A stretch of DNA of 64,000 nt, from NCBI RefSeq assembly GCF_900103405.1, contig NZ_FNHX01000001.1:558001-622000 (forward strand). The letters are read 5' to 3'. This DNA comes from Polaromonas sp. JS666 (GTDB lineage Bacteria > Pseudomonadota > Gammaproteobacteria > Burkholderiales > Burkholderiaceae_C). The notes beneath the pieces were generated by a model that made no database searches, was not told the DNA's origin, and saw nothing but the letters and a program-made list of their open reading frames with translations. Below, piece by piece: positions 45,222 to 54,842 of this stretch. Made by a program: the position numbers and the translations under genes. The first letter of the stretch is position 1; the number at the start of each line of letters is the position of its first letter.

Positions 45222-46820
45222 ATGAAATCCCTGACCGGCCTGGACGCGACCTTTCTTTACCTCGAAACCCCTGAAATGCCCATGCACGTGGGCTCGCTCA
45301 ACCTCTGCGAACTGCCGGCCGGCTTCAAGGGCAGCTTTCACAAGGCCGTCAAAAACCACATCGCCAAGCGCATGCACCTGGCGCCGGTGTTCAGCCGCAA
45401 GCTGGTGTTCATGCCGCTGGACCTGGGCCACCCGCTGTGGGTGGAGGCCGATTCGGTGGACATCGACTTCCATATCCGCCGCGCCGACCCCAGCAAAAAA
45501 GGCGCGGCGCCCATGACGCTGGCCGAGGTGCACAAGCTCTGCGCCCAGCTGCACGGCGAGGTCATAGACCGCGACTTCCCGCTCTGGGAGTTTTACATTT
45601 TCGACCGTATCCAGCTGCCCGAATCCCAGGGTGGCGGCATCGTGGCGGGCTTTTTCTCCAAGATCCACCATGCCGCGCTCGACGGCAAAGGCGGCGTGAT
45701 GCTGGCCAATGCCATGCTGGACCTGAGCCCCGAGCCGCGTGAGGTCGCGCCGCCCGACCCCGACAGGCGCCGCAAGCTGGAGGCCGACCTCAAGCTGGGC
45801 AAGATGATCGGCTCGGTGTTCTCCAGCTCGCTGGGCCAGCTGGCCAAGGTCGCCAAGTCGCTGCCCGCCGCGGCCAGCACCTTCGGCAGCACGCTGGCCA
45901 AACAGTCCATGGGCAGTTCGGCCACCGGCGTCAAACCCAAGATGCCGATGAAGCTGGCGCCGCCCACACCTTTCAACGCGGGCATAGGCACGGGCCGCGT
46001 GTTTGTCACCGCCACCATTCCGCTGGCGGAAACCAAGGCCATGGGCAAGGCGGTGGGAGGTTCGTTCAACGACATGGTGCTGTGGATCTGCTCGACCGCG
46101 CTGCGCAACTACCTCACGCAGCACCACAGCCTGCCGAAAAAATCGCTGGTGGCCGCCATGCCGGTGTCGCTGCGCGAAGCCGGCGCCACCGATGCCAGCA
46201 ACCTGGGCAACCAGGTCAGCATGAGCCTGGTCGAGCTGGGCACCCACCTGGTGCACCCGCTCAAGCGCATGAACGCCATCATGGCCTCCACCGCCAAGGT
46301 CAAGACTTCCATGCAAAGCCTCAAAGGCCTGCTGCCGACCGATTACCCTTCGCTGCTGGCGCCCTGGCTGGTCGGCGGTGCCGCCAAGATGGCGCTCAAT
46401 GCCTATGGCAAAAGCGGCATGGCCAGCCGCCTGCCCATGGTGGCCAACCTGGCGATTTCCAACGTGCCGGGCCCGCCGGTGCCTCTGTACCTGGCCGGCG
46501 CGAAATTCCTGACCTTCCATCCCCTGTCCATCATCCTGCACGGCCTGGCGCTCAACATCACCATACAGACCTACGCCGGCCATGTGGACTTCGGCATCAT
46601 TGCCGACAAAAAAGCGCTGCCGCATGCCAGGGACCTGGCCAAGGCCATTGAAGAGGCCTTTGTGGAGGCGCAAGCGCTGATGGCTGCCCCAGCACCGGCC
46701 GTACCCGCGCCCCGCAAGACCGCCAAGCCCGCCGCGAAAAAGGCCGCGGTGAAAGCCGCCCCGGTAAAAACCCGAAAGGCCGCTGTCACGAAGGCGACGA
46801 AAACCGCGGCGAAGCAATGA
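45222..46820 (+). CDS. Wax ester synthase/diacylglycerol acyltransferase (WS/DGAT) family protein
   Basis: Acyl-CoA-dependent O-acyltransferase family making wax esters or triacylglycerol. The 532-residue protein starts LTGLDATFLYLETPEMPMHVGSL and has the catalytic HHAALDG (His149, His150, Asp154, Gly155). Further blocks are GGSFNDMVLWICSTALRNYL, SNLGNQVSMSLVELGT, ISNVPGPPVPLYLAGAKF and LNITIQTYAGHVDFGIIADK. The last 45 residues are an Ala/Lys/Pro repeat (KTAKPAAKKAAVKAAP...) like histone H1 or phasin-type tails, unusual for the family. GGAGACAACACAACC precedes the ATG. An alpha/beta hydrolase gene follows after 79 nt. Confidence 0.92.
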   Translation: MKSLTGLDATFLYLETPEMPMHVGSLNLCELPAGFKGSFHKAVKNHIAKRMHLAPVFSRKLVFMPLDLGHPLWVEADSVDIDFHIRRADPSKKGAAPMTLAEVHKLCAQLHGEVIDRDFPLWEFYIFDRIQLPESQGGGIVAGFFSKIHHAALDGKGGVMLANAMLDLSPEPREVAPPDPDRRRKLEADLKLGKMIGSVFSSSLGQLAKVAKSLPAAASTFGSTLAKQSMGSSATGVKPKMPMKLAPPTPFNAGIGTGRVFVTATIPLAETKAMGKAVGGSFNDMVLWICSTALRNYLTQHHSLPKKSLVAAMPVSLREAGATDASNLGNQVSMSLVELGTHLVHPLKRMNAIMASTAKVKTSMQSLKGLLPTDYPSLLAPWLVGGAAKMALNAYGKSGMASRLPMVANLAISNVPGPPVPLYLAGAKFLTFHPLSIILHGLALNITIQTYAGHVDFGIIADKKALPHARDLAKAIEEAFVEAQALMAAPAPAVPAPRKTAKPAAKKAAVKAAPVKTRKAAVTKATKTAAKQ

Positions 46821-46899
46821 AGTTAGAGGCGCCTCCCTCTGTAAAAACCTGTAAGCGCCTCCATACTGTTCCTGTCTGGAACCAACACAAAAGTATCCA

Positions 46900-47748
46900 A
46901 TGCTGCAAGCCATGGCAAGCCCGTCATCCAAGCGAAATCCGTCTTCCTCCTCCCAGAATCCCTCAAAACCGGCTCCGCACGATGTCCCGCCCAGCGCCTG
47001 GCTGCTCGCACTCGAGTTGCGTGCATTCTGGGAATTCGGCGCCCTGCTGCCCGCCTGGCCCCTGCTGGCCCGCGCGCCGCGCGGCGACGGCCATGCCGTG
47101 ATGGTGTTCCCGGGCCTGTCGGCCAACGACGCCACCACCGTGCCGTTGCGCCAGTACCTGCAGTCGCTCAATTACAAACCCTGGGGCTGGGAACAAGGCT
47201 TTAACTTCGGCCCGCGTGCCGGTGTGCTCGAAGAAGCCCGCGACAGCCTCATCCGCACCTTCGAGGCCACGGGCCGCAAGGTCAGCCTGATCGGCTGGAG
47301 CCTGGGCGGCGTCTATGCGCGCGAACTGGCCAAGGAAATGCCGGACAAGGTCCGCTGCGTGATCACGCTGGGCACGCCTTTCGCGGGCTCGCACAAGGCC
47401 ACCAATGCCTGGCGTGTCTATGAACTCACCAGCGGGCGCAGCGTGGAACGTGAGTCCGAAAACTACGACCTGCCCGCCGCCCCGCCCGTGCCGACCACCA
47501 GCATTTATTCGCGCAGCGACGGCGTGGTGGCCTGGCAGGCCAGCATCCAGGCGCCCAGCGCAAGCAACCCGCAGACCGAAAACATCGAAGTGCTGGCCAG
47601 CCATATCGGCATGGGCGTGAACCCCAGCGCCTGGTGGGCGGTAGCCGACCGGCTGGCCCAGCCCGAAGGCCAGTGGAAACCCTTCTCGCGCGAGGACAAG
47701 GGCCGGCTGCACGGCCTGGTCTACCCGGTGCCCGCGCAAGCAGCTTAA
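46900..47748 (+). CDS. Alpha/beta hydrolase
   Basis: A 282-residue serine hydrolase. VMVFPGLSANDATTVPLRQYLQSL sets the oxyanion strand, LIGWSLGGVYA holds the nucleophile Ser134 (GxSxG), and Asp207 (YSRSDGVV) and His235 (VLASHIGMGVNP) complete a likely triad. The phrase TLGTPFAGS is common in lipase-like PHA/triacylglycerol-associated hydrolases. There is a Ser/Pro-rich head of about 30 residues without a signal peptide. Position behind a WS/DGAT gene suggests a lipid ester substrate; this is inference. A bidirectional terminator follows. Confidence 0.85.
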   Translation: MLQAMASPSSKRNPSSSSQNPSKPAPHDVPPSAWLLALELRAFWEFGALLPAWPLLARAPRGDGHAVMVFPGLSANDATTVPLRQYLQSLNYKPWGWEQGFNFGPRAGVLEEARDSLIRTFEATGRKVSLIGWSLGGVYARELAKEMPDKVRCVITLGTPFAGSHKATNAWRVYELTSGRSVERESENYDLPAAPPVPTTSIYSRSDGVVAWQASIQAPSASNPQTENIEVLASHIGMGVNPSAWWAVADRLAQPEGQWKPFSREDKGRLHGLVYPVPAQAA

Positions 47749-47764
47749 AACCGCGCCAGGCATG

Positions 47765-47803
47765 AAAAAAGCGCCTGCAGGTTTTCCTGCAGGCGCTTTT
47801 TTT
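47765..47803. terminator. Bidirectional intrinsic terminator between the hydrolase and ppa
   Basis: AAAAAAGCGCCTGCAGG (47765-47781) and CCTGCAGGCGCTTTTTTT (47786-47803) form a perfect 17-bp stem around TTTT. A- and T-runs flank both sides, so it serves the plus-strand hydrolase and the minus-strand ppa. Confidence 0.94.
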
Positions 47804-47817
47804 GTGAGAACCCGAAA

Positions 47818-48351
47818 TCAGGCGGCCTTGGCGTAGTTGGCGATGCCGTCGGTGATTTCCTTCTTGGCCGCATCGGGGCCTTCCCAGCCCAACACCTTGA
47901 CCCACTTGCCTTCTTCCAGGTCTTTGTAGTGTTCAAAGAAATGGGAAATGGTTTTCAGCCGCAGCGGGTTCATGTCTTCAGGTTTTTGCCACTGGGTGTA
48001 CAGCGAGCATTTCTTGTCCACCGGCACGGCCAGCACCTTGCCGTCTTCGCCGGCTTCGTCCTGCATCTTCAGGATGCCGATGGCGCGGCAGGTCACCACC
48101 ACGCCGGGGATCAGCGGCACCGGCGTGATCACCAGCACGTCGACCGGGTCGCCGTCGCCGCTGATGGTCTTGGGCACATAGCCGTAGTTGGTCGGGTAGT
48201 GCATGGACGTGCTCATGAAGCGGTCCACAAAAATCGCGCCGGACTCCTTGTCCACCTCGTACTTCACCGGGTCGGCGTTCATCGGGATTTCGATGATCAC
48301 GTTAAAGGATTCGGGCACGTTTTTACCGGGGGAAACTTTATCGAGGGACAT
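47818..48351 (-). CDS. ppa: Soluble inorganic pyrophosphatase Ppa (family I)
   Basis: Cytosolic Mg-dependent hydrolysis of pyrophosphate. The 177-residue protein has [35 protein letters not shown] and the signature [10 protein letters not shown] with catalytic aspartates, then VIPGxVV-type [15 protein letters not shown] and the C-terminal [19 protein letters not shown]. The ATG at 48351 is the family start; 24 upstream in-frame residues are not conserved. It is divergent from hppA, the membrane pyrophosphatase gene, across 299 nt. Confidence 0.97.
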   Translation of the reverse strand: MSLDKVSPGKNVPESFNVIIEIPMNADPVKYEVDKESGAIFVDRFMSTSMHYPTNYGYVPKTISGDGDPVDVLVITPVPLIPGVVVTCRAIGILKMQDEAGEDGKVLAVPVDKKCSLYTQWQKPEDMNPLRLKTISHFFEHYKDLEEGKWVKVLGWEGPDAAKKEITDGIANYAKAA

Positions 48352-48650
48352 GGTCGCTTGAAGTGTGTGTTGAAGGGAAAGAGATGAAATGAAAGGCTTC
48401 AGCCCGCATGGGCGACCGCGCAAAGGGCGCGGAAGTTAATACTCTGCGGCTACCGGCAGCTCGGTATTTACCCTCATTTTACTGATTCGGGGCTTACGCA
48501 TCGCGAACTTGTCATGTTTTCACGTTAAATTTCGCGAGTTGGCCAATCGACTTGTCTCCATACGTGGCACAAGCAACGAGGAAGCAACGCAGCGGGGGCA
48601 CCGCTCGCGTGGCACCCCCTCCAAGCGAAAAACAACGTAGGAGAATTTCA

Positions 48651-50891
48651 ATGTCAGCTATGACAGGCAACTCGGCGCTCATTCTTGCGCTGGTCTGCGG
48701 ACTGATCGCCGTCGGGTACGGTATCTGGGCACGCAGCTGGATTCTTTCCCAGGACGCAGGCAATGCGCGCATGCAGGAAATCGCGGCCGCGATCCAGACA
48801 GGCGCCGCCGCCTACCTCGCGCGGCAATACAAAACCATCGCCATCGTCGGTGTCGTCCTCGCGGTACTCATCGGCTTCTTTCTGGACGGCAAGACCGCCG
48901 TCGGCTTTGTGGTCGGCGCGGTGCTCTCGGGCGCCTGCGGCTTTATCGGCATGAACGTCTCGGTGCGCGCCAACGTGCGCACCGCGCAGGCCGCCACCAG
49001 AGGCATTGGCCCGGCCCTGGACGTCGCTTTCCGCGGCGGCGCCATCACCGGCATGCTGGTCGTGGGCCTGGGCCTGCTGGGCGTGAGCGGTTTTTACTGG
49101 TTCCTGGTGGGCAACGGCAACTACACGCCCGACCTCAAGCTGGCCAACCTGCTCAACCCGCTGATCGGCTTTGCCTTCGGCTCCTCGCTGATCTCCATCT
49201 TCGCCCGGCTGGGCGGCGGCATCTTCACCAAGGGCGCCGACGTCGGCGCCGACCTGGTGGGCAAGGTCGAAGCCGGCATCCCCGAAGACGACCCGCGCAA
49301 TCCGGCCGTGATTGCCGACAACGTCGGCGACAACGTGGGCGACTGCGCGGGCATGGCCGCCGACCTGTTTGAAACCTATGCGGTGACGCTGATCGCCACC
49401 ATGGTGCTGGGCGCCCTGCTGCTGTCCAGCGCCGGCGCCACCGCCGCGGTCTATCCGCTGGCGCTGGGCGGCGTGTCCATCATCGCCTCCATCATCGGCT
49501 GCTTCTTCGTCAAGGCCTCGCCCGGCATGAAGAACGTGATGCCAGCCCTCTACAAGGGCCTGGCGATTGCCGGCGTGCTGTCGCTCATCGCCTTCTACTT
49601 CGTCACCGTGTGGCTGATGCCCGACAACGCCGTGACGGCCACTGGCACGCAGATGCGCCTGTTCGGCGCCTGCGCGGTCGGTCTGGTCCTGACCGGCGCG
49701 CTCTGCTGGGTCACCGAGTACTACACCGGCACGCAGTACAAGCCCGTGCGCCACATCGCGCAGGCCTCGACCACCGGCCACGGCACCAACATCATCGCCG
49801 GCCTGGGCGTGTCCATGCGCTCCACCGCCTGGCCCGTGGTGTTTGTCTGCATCGCGATCCTGGTCGCCTTCAAACTGGCGGGCCTCTACGGCATCGCGAT
49901 CGCGGCGACCTCCATGCTGAGCATGGCCGGCATCGTGGTCGCGCTGGACGCCTACGGCCCCATCACCGACAACGCCGGCGGCATCGCCGAGATGGCCGAG
50001 CTGCCCAGCAGCGTGCGCGACATCACCGACCCGCTGGACGCCGTGGGCAATACCACCAAGGCCGTGACCAAGGGCTATGCCATCGGCTCGGCCGGCCTGG
50101 CCGCGCTGGTGCTGTTCGCCGACTACACGCACAAGCTCGAGGCCTACGGCAACGCCATCAGCTTCGACCTGAGCAAGCCCTACGTCATCATCGGCCTCTT
50201 CATCGGCGGGCTGATTCCCTACCTCTTCGGCGCCATGGCCATGGAGGCCGTGGGCCGCGCCGCCGGCGCCGTGGTGGTCGAAGTGCGCCGCCAGTTCCGC
50301 GACATCAAGGGCATCATGGACGGCACGGGCAAGCCCGAGTACGACACCGCGGTCGACATGCTGACCACGGCCGCCATCAAGGAAATGATGATTCCCTCGC
50401 TGCTGCCCGTGGTGGTTCCCATCGTGGTCGGCCTGGCGCTCGGGCCCCAGGCACTGGGCGGCCTGCTGATGGGCACCATCGTGACCGGCCTGTTTGTCGC
50501 GATCTCCATGTGCACCGGCGGCGGCGCCTGGGACAACGCCAAAAAATACATTGAAGACGGCAACCACGGCGGCAAGGGCTCGGAGGCGCACAAGGCCGCC
50601 GTGACCGGCGACACCGTGGGCGACCCCTACAAGGACACGGCCGGCCCGGCCGTGAATCCGCTGATCAAGATCATCAACATCGTGGCGCTGCTGATCGTGC
50701 CGCTGGTGATGAAATTCCACGGCGGTCCCGCGCAAGCCGCGCCCAGCGCGCCCATGGCGGAACCCGCCGCCGTGAGCGCACCGGCCGCCACCCCGACGGC
50801 GCCCGCCATGCCCGCCCCGGCCCCCACGCAGGCGCCCAACGCGGCGGCCACGCCGACGCCGGCCGCACCGGCCTCGGCAGCATCACGCTAA
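48651..50891 (+). CDS. hppA: Membrane-bound proton-translocating pyrophosphatase HppA
   Basis: Integral membrane H+-pump driven by pyrophosphate hydrolysis, about 16 helices, 746 residues. The catalytic loop [49 protein letters not shown] is intact. [10 protein letters not shown] has Lys470 and Thr473, the residues that mark the K+-independent class. The C-terminal [22 protein letters not shown]-type block is present, followed by an unusual Ala/Pro-rich tail of about 50 residues after KFHGG. AGGAGA lies 8 nt before the ATG at 48651; an in-frame extension upstream is not conserved. A strong terminator follows. Confidence 0.96.
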   Translation: MSAMTGNSALILALVCGLIAVGYGIWARSWILSQDAGNARMQEIAAAIQTGAAAYLARQYKTIAIVGVVLAVLIGFFLDGKTAVGFVVGAVLSGACGFIGMNVSVRANVRTAQAATRGIGPALDVAFRGGAITGMLVVGLGLLGVSGFYWFLVGNGNYTPDLKLANLLNPLIGFAFGSSLISIFARLGGGIFTKGADVGADLVGKVEAGIPEDDPRNPAVIADNVGDNVGDCAGMAADLFETYAVTLIATMVLGALLLSSAGATAAVYPLALGGVSIIASIIGCFFVKASPGMKNVMPALYKGLAIAGVLSLIAFYFVTVWLMPDNAVTATGTQMRLFGACAVGLVLTGALCWVTEYYTGTQYKPVRHIAQASTTGHGTNIIAGLGVSMRSTAWPVVFVCIAILVAFKLAGLYGIAIAATSMLSMAGIVVALDAYGPITDNAGGIAEMAELPSSVRDITDPLDAVGNTTKAVTKGYAIGSAGLAALVLFADYTHKLEAYGNAISFDLSKPYVIIGLFIGGLIPYLFGAMAMEAVGRAAGAVVVEVRRQFRDIKGIMDGTGKPEYDTAVDMLTTAAIKEMMIPSLLPVVVPIVVGLALGPQALGGLLMGTIVTGLFVAISMCTGGGAWDNAKKYIEDGNHGGKGSEAHKAAVTGDTVGDPYKDTAGPAVNPLIKIINIVALLIVPLVMKFHGGPAQAAPSAPMAEPAAVSAPAATPTAPAMPAPAPTQAPNAAATPTPAAPASAASR

Positions 50892-50907
50892 ACCGCGACA
50901 GCCATGC

Positions 50908-50937
50908 AAAAAGCCCTGCACTGCAGGGCTTTTTTTT
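50908..50937 (+). terminator. Intrinsic terminator after hppA
   Basis: AAAAAGCCCTGC (50908-50919) pairs with GCAGGGCTTTTT (50923-50934), followed by further T residues to 50937. It separates hppA from the convergent FtsH-like gene. Confidence 0.92.
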
Positions 50938-50979
50938 GTACGCACACAGCAAGGCTGCAGCGGCGTGGCCGCCGGCCGG

Positions 50980-53124
50980 TCAAGCCGGCATCAGTTGGCC
51001 CGCCTCTTGGCCAACCGCCAGCAACGCCGGCGCCGCGAGGAATTCAAAGCGGCGAATCTCGCTCAGCGCTTCGCTGAGCGTCATCTCACCGGATCGCATC
51101 AGGCACCCGGTCAGGTGCTCCGTCAGGCCGGTGTATTGCGCCAGGACAGCCTTGGTTTCGCTGTAAAGCCGTTCGCTCTGGGCCTCCATGATGTTGCGCG
51201 TTTCCTCGTCCGGCGGCGCCGTGCCGCCGTCCTTGACGAGCGCCGCATAGTTCAGCCGGGTCTTGCGGTACATGCCCATTTCCGCCACCGCATGGTGCAG
51301 CAGCCGGGTCACGCGCGTGATGTCGTTGTGGGCGCCGCCCGTGGTGCCGTCCTCTCCGAAGAAAAGCTCTTCATTGGCCATGCCGCCCAGCAGCACGCGC
51401 ACTTCATGCTCCATGTCGCCTTTTGTCTTGAGGAGGTTGCTGTCCTGTTTGTGCAGCACAAAGCCCAGCGCGTTGTTGCGCGGATTGGCTTTGAGTGAAA
51501 TCTTGATGGTGTTCATGTCGGCTTGCAGGGCATCCCAGCTGCCGCCTGCCAGCTTGCGCTGGTGGTGAAAGTCCATCAGGAAGTGGCCCCACTCGTGCAC
51601 GGCGATGATGCGCCGGTCCCGCTCGCGCTCCTTGGTGGTGTGGTCGTTAACGTTGCCGACCAGCACGCGCTCGGCGGCCTGCATCAGGGTGTGCGCGCCT
51701 ATCATCTGGCCCGACTGCACCGCGAGTATGCCCGCCTGGTTGACCATGGTTTCCAGGTCCGCCGGGCTGCAGCCCTCGGTCAGTTCGACAAAATGGCGCA
51801 GGTCCAGGTCCGGCAGGACCTTGTCGACACGCTGGCGCAGGTAGTGGCCGGTAATCGCCAGTCGCTCCTGCTGGTTGGGCATGCGGAAGTCGACCTTCAT
51901 CTGGAAGCGGCGCAGCATGGCCTCGTCCATCTGCAGGTTGGCCGAATTGAAATTGGACGCCACGATCCAGATGATTTCCGCGTCCGACTTGGTGCGCACG
52001 CCGTCCAGGATGGCCAGCAGCATGTTCTGCGTGTCGTCGTCGTATTTCCGGTTGCCGCCACGCCGCATGAAGAGGTCCTGCGCCTCGTCGAGGAACACGA
52101 TGCAGCGCTTGCGCCGCGTGGCCAGCGAGAGAATGCGCGACAGGGTGTTGGAGCCCCCGGCGACATAGCCGGTTTCCAGGTTGGCGGCCGAATGAAAAAG
52201 AATCGGCAGGTTCAGCTCCTTGGCCAGGTAGCTGGCCAGCTTGGTCTTGCCGGTGCCCGCCGGGCCGCTGAACATCACGTTGAACGGCTTGTTCACGCCG
52301 TAGGCGGCGTATTCGAGGCGGCGCTCGTACTGGTCGCGGATCTGCGCGACCTCGGCCTTGATGTCGTCCATGCCGACCAGGTCGTCGATGTCGCCGCTGA
52401 TCTGCTGCGGCGAGATGAACTTCAGCGACTTGCGCTGGCCGCCGACCTGGTACCAGAGGAAGGCCAGCAGGCCCAGGGTCAGGGTGGCGGACACCAGCGC
52501 GCTGGCGCCGCCTTTCCAGGCGTCCTGCTCGGATTGCGGACGCGCCTCGCCGAAACGCTGTTCAAGCCGCGCCAGCATGTCCTTGCTGGCGCCGTCAAGC
52601 GCGGCCTGGGGCACAAAAGTCAGCTTGCCGCCCCAGGGTGCCGTCACGGCCTTGTCGGCCAGTATCTTGGTCTCCATGTCCGAGGGGTAATACGCGTACT
52701 GCCGGCCTTGCGACTCCACCAGCACAAAGCGCTCGGAAACGGTCCAGAGAATCGGACGGTAAATAATGGTGATGCGCGCGACCGGGTGGGTCTCGAGAAA
52801 ACTCAGCACCGAGCCGCTGCCGAAGACGACCGGCAGCGCGGTGTTGTAGGCCCAGGCCGCTTCGGCGCCTTGCCCCGCCGCCATTGCCTTGACCTCCAGG
52901 CTCAGTTTCTCCTGGCGTTGCAGAGTGGACCAGGCGTAGTACGCGCTGGCGGGAATCATCAGCGCCACGCCCAGCACCGCGAGTTTCATGCCCGGCGTCT
53001 GAATGGCCAGCCAGTCGCGCAAGCGCGCCGCGGTGGCTTTAAACCAGGCCCGCGTGCCGGAGCCGGCCGCGGGTGCCTCGCCGGTGGAAGCTGCATCGTT
53101 CGCGCATGGGGTGGGGTCGCTCAT
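50980..53124 (-). CDS. Divergent FtsH-like AAA ATPase/zinc metalloprotease
   Basis: A 714-residue membrane protein laid out like FtsH: N-terminal helix (about 45-65), periplasmic domain, second helix (about 205-225), AAA domain and peptidase domain. Walker A is SGPAGTGKT (286-294); Walker B is IVFLDEAQDL. The zinc motif is HEWGH (510-514) instead of HEAGH. The second region of homology reads MDEAMLRRFQMKV, lacking the Pro-Gly-Arg and paired arginines of canonical FtsH. The periplasmic part is longer than usual. It is therefore a paralogue with altered ATP-sensing, probably besides a canonical FtsH elsewhere. The substrate is unknown. Confidence 0.85.
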   Translation of the reverse strand: MSDPTPCANDAASTGEAPAAGSGTRAWFKATAARLRDWLAIQTPGMKLAVLGVALMIPASAYYAWSTLQRQEKLSLEVKAMAAGQGAEAAWAYNTALPVVFGSGSVLSFLETHPVARITIIYRPILWTVSERFVLVESQGRQYAYYPSDMETKILADKAVTAPWGGKLTFVPQAALDGASKDMLARLEQRFGEARPQSEQDAWKGGASALVSATLTLGLLAFLWYQVGGQRKSLKFISPQQISGDIDDLVGMDDIKAEVAQIRDQYERRLEYAAYGVNKPFNVMFSGPAGTGKTKLASYLAKELNLPILFHSAANLETGYVAGGSNTLSRILSLATRRKRCIVFLDEAQDLFMRRGGNRKYDDDTQNMLLAILDGVRTKSDAEIIWIVASNFNSANLQMDEAMLRRFQMKVDFRMPNQQERLAITGHYLRQRVDKVLPDLDLRHFVELTEGCSPADLETMVNQAGILAVQSGQMIGAHTLMQAAERVLVGNVNDHTTKERERDRRIIAVHEWGHFLMDFHHQRKLAGGSWDALQADMNTIKISLKANPRNNALGFVLHKQDSNLLKTKGDMEHEVRVLLGGMANEELFFGEDGTTGGAHNDITRVTRLLHHAVAEMGMYRKTRLNYAALVKDGGTAPPDEETRNIMEAQSERLYSETKAVLAQYTGLTEHLTGCLMRSGEMTLSEALSEIRRFEFLAAPALLAVGQEAGQLMPA

Positions 53125-53220
53125 CGCTGTATGTGTCCAGAGTGCGGACCGCAGTTGCCGGCTGCTGCCGCTGTCAGCGCCCGCCGGGCGCAATGAGGGC
53201 ACCCTTCCATTTGTAGGAAT

Positions 53221-53301
53221 TGGCGAGGTGCGTGTGTAGGTTTGATCCTACAGAAAGTACGATTCCCACACAGCAAAAATGTTGTAAACGGCACCTCGCC
53301 A
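53221..53301. promoter_or_regulatory. Nested inverted repeats upstream of the aldehyde dehydrogenase gene
   Basis: TGGCGAGGTGC (53221-53231) and GCACCTCGCCA (53291-53301) form a perfect 11-bp inverted repeat 59 nt apart. Inside lies a second one, TGTAGG (53235-53240) and CCTACA (53247-53252), around TTTGAT. The whole sits in the 284-nt divergent gap between the FtsH-like gene and the aldehyde dehydrogenase gene. It could be an operator cluster or a small folded RNA; no promoter boxes are clear. Confidence 0.4.
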
Positions 53302-53408
53302 CGCCACACCAGGGCGTGAAAAACGCACGCTTTTTGAGACCGTTACGCGGGGCCCGGCGGCGCGGGTCCGCCGCCACCGTTGCAGCCGCTTTCAAGCAAA
53401 ATCAGGCG

Positions 53409-54842
53409 ATGCAGCTCAATTACATCGCCAACGCCTCCCTCCCCTCCGTCTCCGGCAAGACCATTCCCGTCATAGACCCGTCCGACGGCCAGGTGTTTGA
53501 CGAGATCCAGCGCAGCAACGCGCACGACATCGACACCGCCGTGCGCAGCGCGCGCGAATGCCTGGAACTGGTGTGGAGCCGCTTCAACGCCGCCGAGCGC
53601 GGGCGCCTGCTGATGCGTCTGTCGGCCAAGGTGGCCGAGCATGCCGAGGAACTGGCCCAGCTGGAGCAGCGCGACTGCGGCAAGCCCACCAAACAGGCGC
53701 GCGCCGACGCGGCGGCCCTGGCGCGCTACTTCGAGTTCTATGCCGGCGCCTGCGACAAGCTGCACGGCGACACCATTCCCTACCTGGACGGCTACAGCGT
53801 GATGACCTGGCGCGAGCCACACGGCGTTACCGGCCATGTCATCCCCTGGAACTACCCCATGCAGATCTTCGGCCGCAGCGTGGGCGGCGCGCTCGCCGCG
53901 GGCAATGTCTGCGTGGTCAAGCCGGCCGAGGACGCCTGCCTGTCGCTGATCCGCGTGGCGCAGCTGGCCGCCGAAGTCGGCTTTCCGGCCGGCGCCATCA
54001 ACATCGTGACCGGTTACGGCCATGAAGTGGGCGACGCGCTGGCGCGCCACAAGGGCATAGACCACATCAGCTTCACCGGCAGCCCCGCGGTAGGCACGCT
54101 GATCCAGCAAGCGGCGGCCGAGCGCCATTGCCCGGTCACGCTGGAGCTGGGCGGCAAAAGCCCGCAAATCGTCTTTGCCGACGCCGACCTGGACGCCGCG
54201 ATTCCCGCCATCATCAATGCCATCGTGCAGAACGCCGGCCAGACCTGCTCGGCGGGTTCCCGCCTGCTGGTGGAGCAGGCGATTTACGAGCCGCTGCTGC
54301 AGCGCCTGGGCCACGCCTTTGAAAACCTGCGCGTCGGCCCCGCCGCCATGGACCTTGACGTCGGCCCCCTGATCCGGCAAAGCCAGCAACAGCGCGTCTG
54401 GGATTTTTTGAGCGACGCGCAGGTCGCCAACATCGCCATGGTGGCCCAGGGCCAGATCGTCGATGAAGCGCCCGACACCGGCTTTTACCAGGCCCCCACC
54501 CTGCTGCGCGACGTGCCGGCCACGCACCGGCTGGCCCAGGAAGAAGTCTTCGGCCCGGTGCTGTGCGCCATGAGCTTCAAGGACGAGAACCACGCCGTGG
54601 AACTCGCCAACGCCACCCAGTTCGGACTGGTTGCCGGCATCTGGACGCGCGACGGCGCGCGCCAGTTCCGCATGGCCAGGCGCGTCAGGAGCGGCCAGGT
54701 CTTCATCAACAACTACGGCGCCGGCGGCGGCGTGGAGCTGCCTTTCGGCGGCGTGAAGTCCTCGGGCTACGGGCGCGAAAAAGGCTTTGAAGCGCTGTAC
54801 GGCTTCACCACGCTGAAGACCGTGGCAGTGCGGCATGGCTGA
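53409..54842 (+). CDS. NAD(P)+-dependent aldehyde dehydrogenase
   Basis: Oxidises an aldehyde to the acid; 477 residues, normal length. Motifs: VIPWNYPMQIFGRSVGGALAAGN, VVKPAEDACLSLIRVAQLAAEVGFPAGAINIVTG, FTGSPAVG, ELGGKSPQIV with Glu246 and GQTCSAGSR with the nucleophile Cys280, then EEVFGPVL and PFGGVKSSGYGREKG. The sequence is of the general ALDH superfamily (betaine/4-aminobutyraldehyde-like) and the substrate cannot be named. The ATG at 53409 fits the family; the upstream open frame is not conserved. An SDR gene follows after about 100 nt, suggesting a two-step alcohol-to-acid route. Confidence 0.92.
   Translation: MQLNYIANASLPSVSGKTIPVIDPSDGQVFDEIQRSNAHDIDTAVRSARECLELVWSRFNAAERGRLLMRLSAKVAEHAEELAQLEQRDCGKPTKQARADAAALARYFEFYAGACDKLHGDTIPYLDGYSVMTWREPHGVTGHVIPWNYPMQIFGRSVGGALAAGNVCVVKPAEDACLSLIRVAQLAAEVGFPAGAINIVTGYGHEVGDALARHKGIDHISFTGSPAVGTLIQQAAAERHCPVTLELGGKSPQIVFADADLDAAIPAIINAIVQNAGQTCSAGSRLLVEQAIYEPLLQRLGHAFENLRVGPAAMDLDVGPLIRQSQQQRVWDFLSDAQVANIAMVAQGQIVDEAPDTGFYQAPTLLRDVPATHRLAQEEVFGPVLCAMSFKDENHAVELANATQFGLVAGIWTRDGARQFRMARRVRSGQVFINNYGAGGGVELPFGGVKSSGYGREKGFEALYGFTTLKTVAVRHG

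Noticed and set aside
48654-50735. Minus-strand open frame of 693 codons opposite hppA
   Set aside because: Antisense shadow of a conserved membrane pyrophosphatase; low-complexity translation.
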